From Lamellibrachia satsuma (Eukaryota > Annelida > Polychaeta > Sabellida > Siboglinidae): a DNA stretch of 64,000 bases. Positions 22,895 through 35,724 of this stretch are shown here, one piece after another. Position numbers and translations under genes: made by a program. How positions within the stretch are numbered: position 1 is the first letter of the stretch; the number at the start of each line of letters is the position of its first letter. The DNA lies in assembly GCA_033239005.1 (NCBI GenBank), contig BSQZ01000121.1, positions 583,501 through 647,500 on the forward strand. The letters run 5' to 3'. Below the pieces are notes generated by a model. The model ran no database searches and had not been told where the DNA came from. It saw nothing but the letters and a program-made list of their open reading frames with translations.

Positions 22895-25800
22895 ATAGTA
22901 ATTTGTTATAATGCTACCTGTGGTAGATCTGGAGGAATTCCATTAATTCCAAGTGATTCATTTTCCTTCAGTTCCTTTATTTTCTTAGCTACCGTTTCTG
23001 GAATTACAAATAACTGCCCTAAAATTAGCCGATTTAGCAGCCTTAAATTTAGCATCTGGAACTGGTAATGAACTGATATCCTACATGGCAAACACTGAAT
23101 TAAAGTATTCATTTAGGTCTTCCGCCATTAAAAAACGTTGTGGTATTATATTTCCAGCACTTCCTGTCATTGTTTATATTACATGTTAATTTTTACTCAA
23201 AGGTTCTTTTAGATTGTATAATTTCATTCGTAACTGCATTAAGTGCGTCTTTGTAATTTGTGTAGTCTTCATCCTTTCTGGTACACCTATAAAACCTCCA
23301 CATAGTTTGCTTGTACGCAATTTTCTAATACGTTTTTATAAATGTTTCTTTCTAGACCATTATCCTTGTTTTCATGGAACACAATGATCAATTATACTCC
23401 CAATTACATATGTTAGAATGTTAAAAAATTCAGTGATTCACATTTTTTTCTAATATCTTTATGCTTATCTTTGTGGACGTTTATCCTGTACGTTTTATTT
23501 TTTACTTTCCGAATTTATCATGATGTAAAAATGTATTTGATTATAATTACTGGTGGCCAAAGCCTCATGTATTTTGACATTTTGACATACACTCATTCAT
23601 TCTGGGAAGACAAAACTAAATTTAATACGTTATCTCCCCTGTTTGGTTCTAGCACGTGTTGAGTAAGGAAGCTATCCTGAATTAAAAGTACAACAGTTGA
23701 TCCTCACACTCTGTAATCTCTAGAATGTGTTATTGTATGTCTCCGTGATTGAAGCCTCCCTTTATTCGCTTCCTTTATATGGTTTATATATTGTTCTGTT
23801 ATTCTCTTAATTTACGTTTGAACTTCGGTACAATAATCCAGTTGGTAATGTTGAATTACAGTTTCATTGAAATGTGCTTCCATTTATATTTTTTATCGTA
23901 AGCTTCAATAGATTATCTAATCTATACAATGACTCCCTCTCCCCTTATTCCTATTCAATCGATCGCAAACAGTACGTATCCTCTCAGTCTTAATTCAGAA
24001 CCCGATATTTCTTTGATAGCCCATAATTCAGTTATACCAATTACTTGAGGGTTAATATTTTCTACCATAATATTTTCTTTTTTTTCCTATGACCTTATGT
24101 CTCGTTTCAGGCACCTCTAAGGAAACCCCTTTCGCTTCCAGTTTAAACAATATTTGCTATTAAAAACACTGATATGCTTCCCATGCCACTGTCGACAGCT
24201 ACTGAAAGTTAATCAGCAAACACATCTGCACCGTTTCCTGTAAAGAAAAGCCCATCCGTCGTGTACTTATCAGTCCTCTCAATAAAACATCTGCACCGTT
24301 TCCTGTAAAGAAAAGCCCATCCGTCGTGTACTTATCAGTCCTCTCAATAAAACATCTGCACCGTTTCCTGTAAAGAAAAGCCCATCCGTCGTGTACTTAT
24401 CAGTCCTCTCAATAAAACATCTGCACCGTTTCCTGTAAAGAAAAGCCCATCCGTCGTGTACTTATCAGTCCTCTCAATAAAACATCTGCACCGTTTCCTG
24501 TAAAGAAAAGCCCATCCGTCGTGTACTTATCAGTCCTCTCAATAAAACATCTGCACCGTTTCCTGTAAAGAAAAGCCCATCCGTCGTGTACTTATCAGTC
24601 CTCTCAATAAAACATCTGCACCGTTTCCTGTAAAGAAAAGCCCATCCGTCGTGTACTTATCAGTCCTCTCAATAAAACATCTGCACCGTTTCCTGTAAAG
24701 AAAAGCCCATCCGTCGTGTACTTATCAGTCCTCTCAATAAAACATCTGCACCGTTTCCTGTAAAGTAAAGCCCATCCGTCGTGTACTTATCAGTCCTCTC
24801 AATAAAACATCTGCACCGTTTCCTGTAAAGAAAAGCCCATCCGTCGTGTACTTATCAGTCCTCTCAATAAAACATCTGCACCGTTTCCGTAAAGAAAAGC
24901 CCATCCGTCGTGTACTTATCAGTCCTCTCAATAAAACATCTGCACCGTTTCCTGTAAAGAAAAGCCCATCCGTCGTACTTATCAGTCCTCTCAATAAAAC
25001 ATCTGCACCGTTTCCGGTAAAGAAAAGCCCATCCGTCGTGTACTTATCAGTCCTCTCAATAAAACATCTGCACCGTTTCCTGTAAAGAAAAGCCCATCCG
25101 TCGTGTACTTATCAGTCATCTCAATAAAACATCTGCACCGTTTCCTGTAAAGAAAAGCCCATCCGTCGTGTACTTATCAGTCCTCTCAATAAAACATCCC
25201 CACAAATCCGTAAATCAAACTTCCTCTTCCCTATACCGATTCTAAACTAACGTGCTAATTGCTGCAATCCTTCGGTAATTTCAATATCCCTGTTCCCTAC
25301 TGCCCATTACTTGTAGAATCCCTAACACAATTGTCTGCTAGAACCGTAACTGCTTACATCCTCTGTCTAACTGCCTGTATTTCCTAACTATGGCAGCTGT
25401 ACCTTCCATATCTGCTTTGTTAGTCCATACATGTACACAAATGGAACCTCCCTTGCCCGAACCCACGGCATCTATGTTTGCCCTTGGAAAGCAAACCGCT
25501 ACGTCTTCCCCATTCCTAGTTCTCTATCAGTCTTTTGTAGGTAACTCTTGTGACAGATCCATTCTGTCGCATTCTGTCCCAAAGTAGACTCCCCCCCGTC
25601 ACCTTCCTCCCGACTACTTGGCTGCCGTCTCCTTCGCTCCCAAGGACTTACATCCCGTCTCTTTCCGTCATGTCTCCTTAACTCCAATCTCCATCCGTCA
25701 TGTTTCCTTCCGTCTTGTGTCTCTTTCCATCCTGTCACCCTATCTTTCCCTAACATCTCTCTCATCACCTTCCCCAATGTATCATCAACTCTCCCTCCAT

Positions 25801-26115
25801 CGGAGCCACTGGCAAAACCCACATATTCTCTTACCGCTAATGCCACACCGACATCTCCACCTCTAGTCTCTTCATCATCGCTCATCTCCGACACTCAAAA
25901 CTAAAACTATCCACCTGAACCTCAGTCCAGGACTTCTCACACCCGGAATTGACGAAGACTACCCAGTTGCTACAACAGCATGTTAAATGCCTGATGGCCT
26001 CTATTTGCCGTTTGTACGGCGCCCTCACAGAATTTAGATTGTGTCAAATTAATGTTGTTTATGGTATTTGTACCTTGCTGCGTTAGCTTTGAGTAAGGCT
26101 GTTTTTTTTTTCCAA
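22895..26115 (-). mobile_element. CR1-like LINE copy, 3'-deleted, with a 65-bp repeat array
   Basis: Matches the 41950-44900 copy on the same strand: RT start (GINGIPPDL, about 22930), linker, endonuclease (23200-24090), the ORF1 end, then the 65-bp array, then ORF1 (25200-26030) with a PHD-like start (YKRQIEA, then a Cys cluster). ORF1 text near 25790 reads REYVGFASGSDGGRVDDTLG. Stops are frequent, and there is no RT palm or 3' tail. Confidence 0.75.
24223..25194. repeat. 65-bp minisatellite, 15 copies
   Basis: CATCTGCACCGTTTCC recurs at 24223, 24288, 24353 and so on to 25130. The spacing is 65 bp except for two units of 64 and 63 bp. On the minus strand one frame reads YTTDGLFFTGNGADV, the counterpart of the esterase DxxH block ([13 protein letters not shown]) of the surrounding LINE ORF1. 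Since 65 is not a multiple of 3, the array does not preserve the reading frame. Confidence 0.95.
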
Positions 26116-26269
26116 AACACGCTTAATTATTAAATAATTAAATAACCATATTATTAGGTTGTAATTTAACTTTTAAATAATATACTTGCTAACTATGTTC
26201 TATGTACTAATAATTAAACTCCGAGGATTAAACAAAAACATAACAATCTATAAAGGGTAATATATCATA
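26116..26269. other. AT-rich, no gene seen
   Basis: Short AT-rich spacer between two LINE fragments. Confidence 0.5.
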
Positions 26270-27190
26270 AAGTGAGTGTTTAACCACGGACACATACAAT
26301 CGAAATATCTAGAGGACCAACATGAGAGCTTCCATATACAACACGTGCTAGGTCCAACCAGCGTGAGAATGTATTATATTTCCTTTTTCTTCCCTAAATG
26401 AATTAGTGGACAATGTCAAAATACACTGTATAACAGTGATCATACTGACATATTTGTTGAAATAAAATTAAAATCATAAAGTACAAATAAAAAATACAGG
26501 AGATATTTCCATAAAGGTAAATATTAGGAAATAAAAAAATACTTAACCAAGCTTGATTGGAAAAACATGAAATAAAAAACACTTTTCAAAAGAAGCCATT
26601 TAAAAGATAGCATACATGCCAAATATGTTTAGGCGTACAAGAAACGATGAAGTTTACACAAATTAGAATCACTTAGACAATCTAAAAGATGCTATGAAAA
26701 AATTAGCATGCAACATAAACAAAAAGGCGTACCAGAAAGGATGAAGGTTAAACAACTTACAAAGAGGCACTTAGTGCAGCGACGAATGAAATTAAACAAT
26801 CTAAAAGAACCAATGAAAAAACTAGAATGTAACATAAACAATGACAGCAAGAGTTTGTATGTACATGTCAGAAGTAAACGAAACGTACGAGGCAAGTTTA
26901 AACCACTGGAACACTGTGTTGGAAATATAATATCACAAGGTTTTGTATTGGCGGAATACCTAAATTTGATACTTCATTTCAGTTTGTTTAAGTACTACTT
27001 TAAAACAAAATGACTTAGGAGTTCCAATAAGTATTTATATGGATGTTTCATAACAGTGTTGTACAGCAGTTTCAAAGCGTAATCAAATTCTTGATTTGAT
27101 GAAGAGAAATCAACATACAAGGAAAAAAGCATACTTAGAGAAATCAGAGTTAACCATATATATGAATATATAATACTCAACGTGGCCCTC
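26270..27190 (+). mobile_element. CR1-like LINE ORF2 fragment
   Basis: Endonuclease and linker text in plus frames: a HGHIQ-like motif (26290), LTKLDWKNM (26550), then LECNINNDSKSLYVHVRSKR (26824-26885) and GNIISQGFVLAEYLN (26920-26965). It then jumps to the RT C-terminal segment (27005-27190, LIRRNIT-like). Internally deleted and full of stops. Confidence 0.7.
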
Positions 27191-27234
27191 ATACACCAAA
27201 AGAAGAAAAGAGCTATGTTTATCAATGATTGTCA

Positions 27235-28300
27235 CTAAATATCCATGTACCTCCATAGACATATCTGACTACGTATATAATGTAGAATTTTGGAACTTGT
27301 TTTGGAACTGCCCAACTTTTCGTAACACACAATGTAATATTTGAGATTCTCAAATGCCTTGGCCTTTCCTTGCTGATAGTGTTCACTGAAGTCGGATGAC
27401 GCGTCTACCATACTGAAAGATAAAGTTGATACACTGAACCGATCGGCTGGTCACTTCTGCTTAATATGATTGGAGACATTTCCACAATTGAAATAGTGCA
27501 ACAATCTCAAACTGCTAATTTGCTTATTGCACAACCCGAAGTATATGAGACGGGTAAAGCCATCGATTCACCTAAGAACAAAAAGAGCTGACAAAGATGT
27601 TACATCTGGGAGACATCTGAAATGTGGATATAAATCACTGCAGTATTCACTGCACAACTTCATAGTGTCAGCATATGATGTTACACGCTTCCCACAAGAA
27701 GGATAAGTGCAAAATGTATTGCACTGTTTAAAAAAGGAAATCGATTAGTATATGTGAATGACATTGGCATACCAATCATCTTTGTAACTGGCAAAGTATT
27801 CGCAAGATTGTTCCTCAATCGTCTTACGGTCCCCATTGCAAACATAATCACTCAAACTCAAACTGTTTTAGAAGTCGATTACGGACCGTGGAATTAAATA
27901 TTTTGTGTCCCTTGCGTTGACTTTCACAAAAAGGTTGGATACGGTGGGAAGATTAGGACTGCGGGCATTTCTTCCAAAATATGTTTGCCCTAAAAAAATG
28001 TAGAAACGATCCAGGCACCGCAATAAAGTATGATGGAATTGGAAAAGCGCATAAACAAGTATCATCAACTGTTGGTCGGCTGCACAAGCATTTGTGGGTG
28101 AGAGTTTGCATGTGTCATATGTCATGTATGGTGCATTGAACAATTGCAGTTTCCACGTTGCACTATGGAGCTGAATAATAGGCACTGTACTGAAAGCATG
28201 TCACGCCTTGCTGGTGCTACATGGGTAGAGCATGGAAGACTCACATATCCACAAAAGGACATACGCAAATGAGCAAACACACTGAGCTGTTCAGGACTGG
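27235..28300 (+). repeat. Family X copy: LINE RT-like block
   Basis: Plus frames give KAIDSPKNKKS (27555), ALFKKGNRLVYVNDIGIPII (27722-27780) and GKVFARLFLNRLT (27793-27830). This is the RT signature LFKKGDRS..GNYRGI..GKVFARVLLNRL. It ends in the YGAE-like block shared with 35450 and 37190. No intact ORF. Homologous stretches: 34085-35480, 36720-37300, 46800-47700 and, inverted, 52670-53790 and 59830-60470. Confidence 0.7.
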
Positions 28301-29553
28301 GTCATATCACGAAACAGAATGATATTAATAAGAGCTACGAATGGTTTGTTAATGTATTCAATGAGTTATATGACATTACATCGCCTGTAGCATTGATCCA
28401 AACTGTATTTTTCATTGTAACATAAATTATGTATGCACGTAGATTCTGGGTGCATACATAATTATATTAATTAGGCCCTCATCCGGGGATTTTCCTAACT
28501 CATCAAATAAGAGTGAACTGTTATTAGTTTATACTATGTAATACTAATCCACTTTAAACTTTCACTATATTGAATACAATTGTCATTCTAAAAAGATCAA
28601 ACATGCAATATATTTTATAATGTAGAATATCGATAATGACCCTGATTGGCTGCTGGCGCTTCACGGTAACGCCTACATAAAATGGAGTGGGTAACAATAA
28701 AACCACATGATCGGAACCAGACTATCTGCTCGTCGAGTTGGCGAAAAATATGTATGTTCATGTTCAACAACTAAGAATCGCCAATGCACATAAGAGGTGC
28801 AGGCCTATATTATTGGACCTCCTCATCCTCACACTATGTAACACGTCAACTTGTTTCGCCGTGAAATGGCCAATAGGCTAACAGCACCGAAGATGATATG
28901 ATATAATACTGAACTACTCCTCCTGCCTCTATGCGTATTGTGACATGCTTTCTACAAATGTCAATTAAGCGCACAATTACTGTCAAGGTGACAAGCAAGG
29001 GCCTACAAAGATATTGTTTTGCTTATCGAGTGGATTTCATCGAACCACAGTGGCCTCCATCTTGGTTCGCCATCATGTTCTCATGTTGCTATGATTACTA
29101 TGGTCACAGCTCCTACAGTTGAGTTCCCCTTCTCCAGAGTCGGTGAGCCCACGAGATTTTTCACTTTTACCCACTGTGTGGATTATGTCACTTCCCCTTG
29201 CATAGATACTAGGCGTTTTTAGTGTATCTTCCGAAAGGCACAGGCAATGTGGAGTGAAAGAAATTGCCCAACTTTTGAAACGGCAGCAGGTGGACTCGAC
29301 CACCGGTCTTCTAATTTGACAAACCGGCGCTCGTTTAGAAAGATAGAAGTACATTATTATATAGTGCGTTATCCAATCCGACCTGTTCGCCATCATATCG
29401 ACATCTCTGAGAAGCATTCAGCCACACTGCATTGACTGCATGAAAACTATTCGTTAACATATCAACCTATGCATGGAGCCAGGTACTCATTATACAGTTG
29501 AGTAAACTGTGGCAACGCGGGAAGAACGAAATTGCCAGTTTCGAAACGGCTCG
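28301..29553. other. No gene recognised
   Basis: Moderately AT-rich. The only ORFs are short and resemble nothing I know. GAAACGGCAGCAGGTGGACT near 29278 resembles the left edge of the minisatellite at 29540. Confidence 0.45.
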
Positions 29554-29737
29554 ACAGGGACATCGTCCACCTGGAGCACGACAGGGACATCGTCCACCTG
29601 GAGCTCGACATGGACATCGTCCATCTGGAGCTCGACAGGGGCATCGTCCACGTGGAACATTACAGGGACATAGTCCACGTGGAGCTCGGCAGAGACATCG
29701 TCCACCTGGAACTCGGCAGGGATATCGTCCACCGCGC
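29554..29737. repeat. 27-bp minisatellite, about 7 copies
   Basis: ACAGGGACATCGTCCACCTG-type units start at 29554 and recur every 27 bp to 29716. The period is 9 codons, so several frames stay open; one reads DRDIVHLEL repeatedly. The array abuts the 3' end of the hAT remnant. Confidence 0.93.
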
Positions 29738-29739
29738 TT

Positions 29740-31075
29740 GAATAGATCTTGTGTCAGTGTCATGCCAATTTCATATGTATTTATTTCTTGGAAATAGCGC
29801 TGGAATTGATCACTGGGTGAGATAAGTTGCTAAGTGATCCTGCCTTTGAGCATCTGTTCGATCGGATCATCACTAATGACTTCGGTGATTCGGTGAAAGG
29901 TCATCGCATTTTAATATCGAATTCCCCTCTCGCAGAGCTGCAGTTTTGCGATGAAAGCTTTAATGCAGTCTGCGTGAATGCTGGTGTTGGTATTGCGACG
30001 TGGCACTTTCCGAGTTGAACTCGCCAAGAGCTTCGGATATGTCTACTATGTATGTCAAGTGAGTCTGACAGTTTGGAATGCTCATTTTCGAGAGCGGCTC
30101 CTACTTTCTCTGATCTGCCAGGAAAGCCCGCACTTCCTCCTGTAATTCATAGAATCGTTGGGACATGTTTCCCTTCGACAGTCCACGGACCTGAGTGTGG
30201 AATAACATAACCTGATGTTGAGTATCCATACTATCGCACAGCTCCCGGAAGAGACGAAAGATCAAGGCTGAACCTTTGATGAAATTTACAATTTTAATCG
30301 CGATTTCGAAGTGAGAACGCAGAACTACCGACAGCCTTTTTGGAAGCGAGGGCCTCTTTGTGAATAATGCAGTGTATTCCGCCACTGCAGTATTCCTAAG
30401 TGTGACGAGTGCCAATAATCCTGACCGAGACCAGCATGGGGCACCATATGTGCACACTTAAACAAGATCCTTCCACTGTAGGTCGTTTGCAAACAAGGTT
30501 GACACTAGGTCCATAGTACCCTCTGCCTCATGTGTTGTGTTCAGTGGATAGCAAAACAGGTAGTCGTCTTTGATATCTTTATCGTCAACTGAATGGCGAA
30601 GTACGGTAACTATATTTGCAATCACGTGATATTGAATGTTTTGGGCCTTATCTTCTATCCGTGCTTTAATGTTGTTGTTAGACAACGGTATTTGCTTCAA
30701 TTTGTTGACTGCATCTTCACTGAGGACGAGTTTCTCGCAGTCAAGCATACACGGCTTGATTATAGTTATCTCAGTTGCGTGGGTCTACTTGTTCTTGGCT
30801 ACATTCTTAGCTACGGTATATGCAGCCTATTTGGTGGCCATTGAAGTCTGCTGAAGATTTCCACTGCCATACAATATGTATCTCTTCAAAGCTTCGGCTT
30901 TCGTCTCAAAAAATGCGATATTTTGTTGGGATACCCCAGGGTGCAGTTTCTCAAGATGCTGATTTAACTGAAACGGTTTCATAGAGTCGTTTTTTGAGGA
31001 TTTTGTGGCGAACACATTGCGGTAGAACAGTGCAATGTTCGAGAATCCGTATTCAATGTAATCATCCTGGGATGT
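29740..31075 (-). pseudogene. SCAND3/ZBED-like hAT transposase remnant
   Basis: Minus strand, in order: a BED-finger remnant (DSMKPFQLNQHLEKLHPG, about 30985-30935), AKNVAKNK, LKQIPLSNNNIKARIEDKAQ (30705-30640) and LFCYPLNTTHEAEGTMDLVS (30580-30520). The catalytic-core text continues with LALVTLRNTAV, IKIVNFIKGSALIFRLFREL (30302-30240), HTQVRGLSKGNMSQRFYELQ (30195-30140), then IKAFIAKLQLCER-like text near 29960-29920 and QFQRYFQEI (29805). The order fits SCAND3/FAM200/ZBED5-type hAT proteins. The HCxxHR-like region is ruined and several frameshifts are present. Part of the N-terminal linker is deleted. Confidence 0.8.
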
Positions 31076-31930
31076 TCACATTTTATCTGTTGGCACGGTG
31101 GATTAAGAAATATATCGGTTCTGAAAGAAGGAGTGATTGGCATAGAAAACACAATTCTAAATGTATGTTAAAACATTACAAATAGAGTATAACTAGGTAC
31201 TTCCAACCGATTTCATATTCTCACTTAATGCCTAAAATGTGTGTTTTGAACATTACTTTTATTTCGGATTAATTTAGTACTAGAATCAGTGTTACAGTTG
31301 ATTAATTTGTAAAAACAATAGTTAAGAATAGTTTGCAATTTTCTGCAAACAAGTTGACATTTAAAAAATATTTTTAGACGACCGAAAGTGTAAAATTAAA
31401 TATAACACATAATATTACTGACTGTAGATGTCCACGTTACATGTCAAATAAATCTTCTCCGACCCCAGCATTTGCACTAAATCGACCTGAAAAAGCTTAT
31501 TCTTTCATAACAATTCATCAAAATGAGTGTGATAGTCAAACATTACTAATTTGAAACACTTTGACATAATTCGCGTTGCAATATCACATTTATTCACCTT
31601 TTATGCAGTCGAACAAGCACGTTTACTGCTCTTGCCGCAGCGCCATATGTTGCTTTCTTAAAAACCAATATGAAATAATGTTACGTTAAAAATCACGATT
31701 CCCCTCTGATTCAACAGTCATTATTCGGCTCCAGTTAAACGCGTTTCTTAAACAGCGAATTATGCTATTGCAAATGTATGTGGAGAACATATTAAATTAT
31801 ATGTTGGCGTATATTTATTGTTATATTTAAAACAGGTATAACAGTTCAACCGACAGCTTAAACAACACTAATATAACCTATACAACAATGAAAAGAGTGT
31901 GAAAGCAGAATATGTGCATTAATTAATTTT
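31076..31930. other. AT-rich, no gene recognised
   Basis: No supported coding sequence and no match to the repeat families found elsewhere in the window. Confidence 0.5.
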
Positions 31931-31934
31931 GAAA

Positions 31935-33690
31935 TCCCCCAGGTTAGGAACGCCAGATATAATAGAAGCTATGAGCATTAATTAGCATGTAACATAACAC
32001 AATGACAGCAAGTGTTTGTATGCATATATCAGCAGTAAACAAAACGTACGAGACAAGGTAGAACCACTGAAAGACAGTGGCGGCAATGTAATATCACAAG
32101 GTTTGTTATGTCGGAAGACCTAAATGGATACTTCAGTTCAGGGTTTACCATATATGATATTTTATTTAGTTCATTATGCTAAATTTCAGTAGGCTTCAAA
32201 TTAGCATACCACTTGCAAGAGTGTTCAACGTGTCATTAAAGGGAGTGTTTCCTTTTGAGTGAAAATAAGCAAACATCACACCATTATTTAAAAAGAATTC
32301 GCGAAATAAGTCAGAGAATTATAGGCCAGTGGATTTAACACCAGTGATTTGTAAATTATTAGAAAGGTTACTTAATGACCACATGGTGAAATTCTTTGTT
32401 CGGCATAAACTATTATATTATCTCAACATGAGAGGCGAGGTCATGCTTAAAAACACATTATGTTTTTTTAGAAGAAATCACTAAGTGGATAGACGAGAAA
32501 TCACCAGATTAGATTTTCAGAAAGCGTTTGACAAAGTGCCACATTAAAGATTACAACTAAAATTAAAAACCCATGATATGGCACAATTGACTGCATAGAA
32601 CAGTGGCTGACTGACAGTATACAGCGTGTAGTAGAATATTGGGTGTTTTCACACTGGAAATCAGTTTTGAGTGGGGTACCACAAGGATCAGTATTAGGAC
32701 TTTTATTATTATTATTATTAATATATATCAATGTATTGGATTAAATTATCGTCCAAGAAACGTACTGAAATTTGAGGATGACACAAAAGTTCTTAGTAAG
32801 GTAAATACTGATAGTGATAAGCACCATTTACAAAACGATATAGACAGATTAATGAAATGGTCTGAGAAATGCATATGTTGTCCAATTTTGAGAAATGTAA
32901 ATGCCTATATACAGGACATGGGAAATTGGATGTAAACTATAAAATGGGAGATACTGTTCTGGGTCCTACTGTTAAAGAAAATACCTTAAGTGTTACAATA
33001 AGCGCTGATATGAATGTTTCAGAGCAGTGTGATTTTTAACCTCAAAGGGTAATAAAATGTTTGGATTTATTAGGAGAAACATAACATACCACGAAAAGGC
33101 TAATTATTAACCCTGTATAAAGCAATAGTTAGACCTTATCTAGAATATTGTATACAACCGTAGAGAATAGATCATAAGAAGGATATAAATACGCTTGAAC
33201 GCAAACAGAGGAGAGCAACTAAAATTATTCATGAACTGAGAGGCCTTGTCTATGAAAAACGCTTGAAAGATTGTGGATTAACAACTCTAAAGGCAAGGAG
33301 GTCAATAGGAGATCAGAATGTAGTGTTTTAAGATATTGAATGGGTACAAAAATATTGATAGAAATACCTTTTTTCTCAAGCAAGGAAGATAGTAGAACTT
33401 GAGGATATGAGGACTTGAAATAAAATCAGAAAATTATCAATACAGATTGGATATCAGGATGTACTCGTTCACACATAGGGCAATAAATGAATGAAACAAA
33501 CTGTCTACGGATTTTATAAGTGTAGCAGCGTGAATATGTTTAAAAACAAGGTTGATACATATCTGATGAGGGCAGGTTACACGTAGATGAACATTTTTGG
33601 ACTCTTGATAAGCCAATGGCTTCCTTGTCCACTTGCCATTTGGGCCTTTGGTTTGAATGACAAATATTGTTAAATCTTGTTAAACAAGGC
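31935..33690 (+). mobile_element. CR1-like LINE ORF2 remnant with 3' tail
   Basis: Linker (ACNITQ, VRDKVEPLKDSGGNVISQG-like, 31985-32100), RT (IPLARVFNVSLKGVF-like at 32205; DFQKAFDKVPH at 32512-32545; GVPQGSVLGLL at 32674-32705; LKFEDDTKVLSKVNTD at 32765-32815), a C-terminal part (MGDTVLG at 32943) and the AAATCTTGTTAAAC tail at 33670-33685. The FADD motif reads FEDD. An ATT repeat expands the LIYINDL site at 32701-32720. Many stops. Confidence 0.82.
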
Positions 33691-33694
33691 ACCA

Positions 33695-34090
33695 TGTTGA
33701 TAAGAGAAGGAATCTCGGAGCAGCGTGAAGCCATAAAGGGGCAATGCGCATGACCCACCGGTGTGTGGATATGCTATGAAGCTACACCAATCTTTGTCCT
33801 AGCTATGGACAAATAGCAATCGATATGTTGTGGTTTTAGTATGTTTAGCAAAAGTGATTAGTAACTGCCCTACTCTTATATTGTGAATCTCGGAGCAGCT
33901 CGAGGTCATAAAGGGGCAGTACGTACGACTCTACGGAATGTGGACATGTTCTGGAGCTATACCAACCCATGTCTTAACTTAACAAATAACAGCCACTATG
34001 TTGTGGTCTTAACCCATGTCTTAACTTAACAAATAGCAGCCACTATGTCGTGGTATTAGGCTGTTTAGCAAAAGTGGTTTGGAATGACAC
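33695..34090. repeat. Diverged tandem duplication (about 190 bp, with a nested 46-bp duplication)
   Basis: GAATCTCGGAGCAGC occurs at 33710 and 33884, each followed by CATAAAGGGGCA. AACCCATGTCTTAACTTAAC occurs at 33966 and 34012. GTTTAGCAAAAGTG closes both units. No coding sense. Confidence 0.8.
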
Positions 34091-35720
34091 TACTCGTCCT
34101 AGCACACAATGCAGTGTGTGAGATTCTCAACTGCCCTGGTGTATCCTTGCTGAGAGTGCGCATTGAAGTCATATGACGCGTCTAAGGATACAGATGCAAA
34201 ACTGACTAATCCGGCTGGCCACTTCGGCTTACTTTGTTTGGAGACATTTCAACTGATACTCTTGAAAGTGTGGAACAATTTGCAGCTGCTAATTTGCTTA
34301 TTGAACCATCCAAACTATACGGATAACTCCATGGACTCACCTAAGAATATAATCACAGCAGGAAGTACTGCACAACTTGATAATTATTATTTATTATATC
34401 GGAATTTATATAGCACCCGAATCCAATTAAGATAACATGTTACCAGGCGCTTTACATAAAACTGCATCAATTAAATAAAACTATAAAATACATTTAAAAA
34501 AACATAATTTACGTAAAACTGCATAAATTAAATAAAATCATAAAATGTAGATTTTAAAAGTAGTTATTTTAAAAGTAGATAGTGTAAAGGAGCCGATTTA
34601 AACATAACAAATACAAAAACACATATATTACACTTATAGTACACACACGAATAAAACATTACGGATAAGTCATTGGTATATAGCAATGTCATTAAAACGA
34701 GAGCGTGACTCAATAACGTCAGTCGTATGCCAGTTTAAAGAGATGTGTTTTTAAGTGTATCTTGATAAAGCTGAGAGTGTTCAGTTGTTGAATGTTCTCA
34801 GGCAAGTCGTTCCACAGTATGGCCGCTTGTCGGCTGAAACAACGTTCGCCATAAGTTGCAGACCGTGACACAGCTACGACGAGAAGTGACTCTCCGTTGA
34901 TCTTAAACTACGCGTTGGTTGATGTTTCTGCACAATGTCACTCATGTATACCTGTGCTAATCCGTTGAGCACTATAAGTAGCTCACGTAACACAGGTGTT
35001 ATGTGTTCGCTCTTACGTGACCTGGTGATTAGGCGAGCACGCAGTTACGTGTATAATGTCATTATGAAATGTTGCACGCGTCCCGCATGAGTTGATTTGT
35101 GCAGAAATGAGCGCATTGTTTAAGAAAGGAGATCGACATGTGGGAATGACAGGTATATCCTTCCTCAAAGTGTTTTCAGATCTGGACGACGCGCCGTGGA
35201 AATAACTATGTTGTGTCCCTTGCGTCAAATCCTAGAAAAAAGGTTTCGCTCTAAACCGTCTACGTAGGCGTCGTTAACTCATACATAAATTTGGGTATAG
35301 TTGCGAAAATATGCCATAAAATAATTGAAGAAATGATCGAGGCACTGCAGTCAGTGAGTCAGCTGCACAAACATTTGTGGATGAGATTGGACACGTCTCA
35401 ATCATAGTGAAATATGTGGTGCATAGAACAATAGTAGTTTACACGCTGCTCTATGAAGCTGAAACATAGACACTGTAACGATAGCATGTTAGGAAACAGT
35501 AGATACAGCGTCAATGTCTTGTAACATGATTACATCGGCTGAATAGGTTGGAACAGACGCGCAAACTGATGACAGCAGCGACGAATGGGACACCAGGTTG
35601 AATACAGAGCTCTGAAAGGCGTGGAATTTAGCTCATTTCGCATCGAGTGGCTTACACATGAAGTCGATAGCTAAGCCTGTTCTTCTAGTGACGCAGTCGT
35701 CTGATGATGTATGTATATGA
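34091..35720 (+). repeat. Family X copy, interrupted by a LINE 3' end
   Basis: 34091-34368 and 35036-35480 are RT-like halves found contiguous in the 27235 and 36720 copies. 35500-35710 is the coiled-coil block (ADELGTD-like; VDS). The interruption (34370-35035) is an unrelated LINE fragment on the opposite strand. Decayed. Confidence 0.65.
34370..35035 (-). mobile_element. L2-like LINE 3' end (RT C-terminus and 3' UTR)
   Basis: Minus strand: HITPVLRELLIVLNGLAQVY and MSDIVQKHQPTRSLRSTESH (about 35005-34890), then RSATYGERCFSRQAAILWND and LPENIQQLNTLSFIKIHLKT (34868-34740). This is the FSVAAPxLWNSLP..LR..LSTFKxxLKTHLF C-terminus of L2-like LINEs. The 3' UTR ends with GTAAAGCGCCTGG and GGGTGCTATATAAATTCC, then an AATAAT tail at 34380. 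5'-truncated, with one frameshift between the two coding pieces. Confidence 0.8.
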
Positions 35721-35724
35721 CCTA

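Noticed and set aside
24223..25194. CRISPR-like regular repeats (also 3448-3953 and 48333-49125)
   Set aside because: Units are directly tandem with no unique spacers, and the context is animal DNA.
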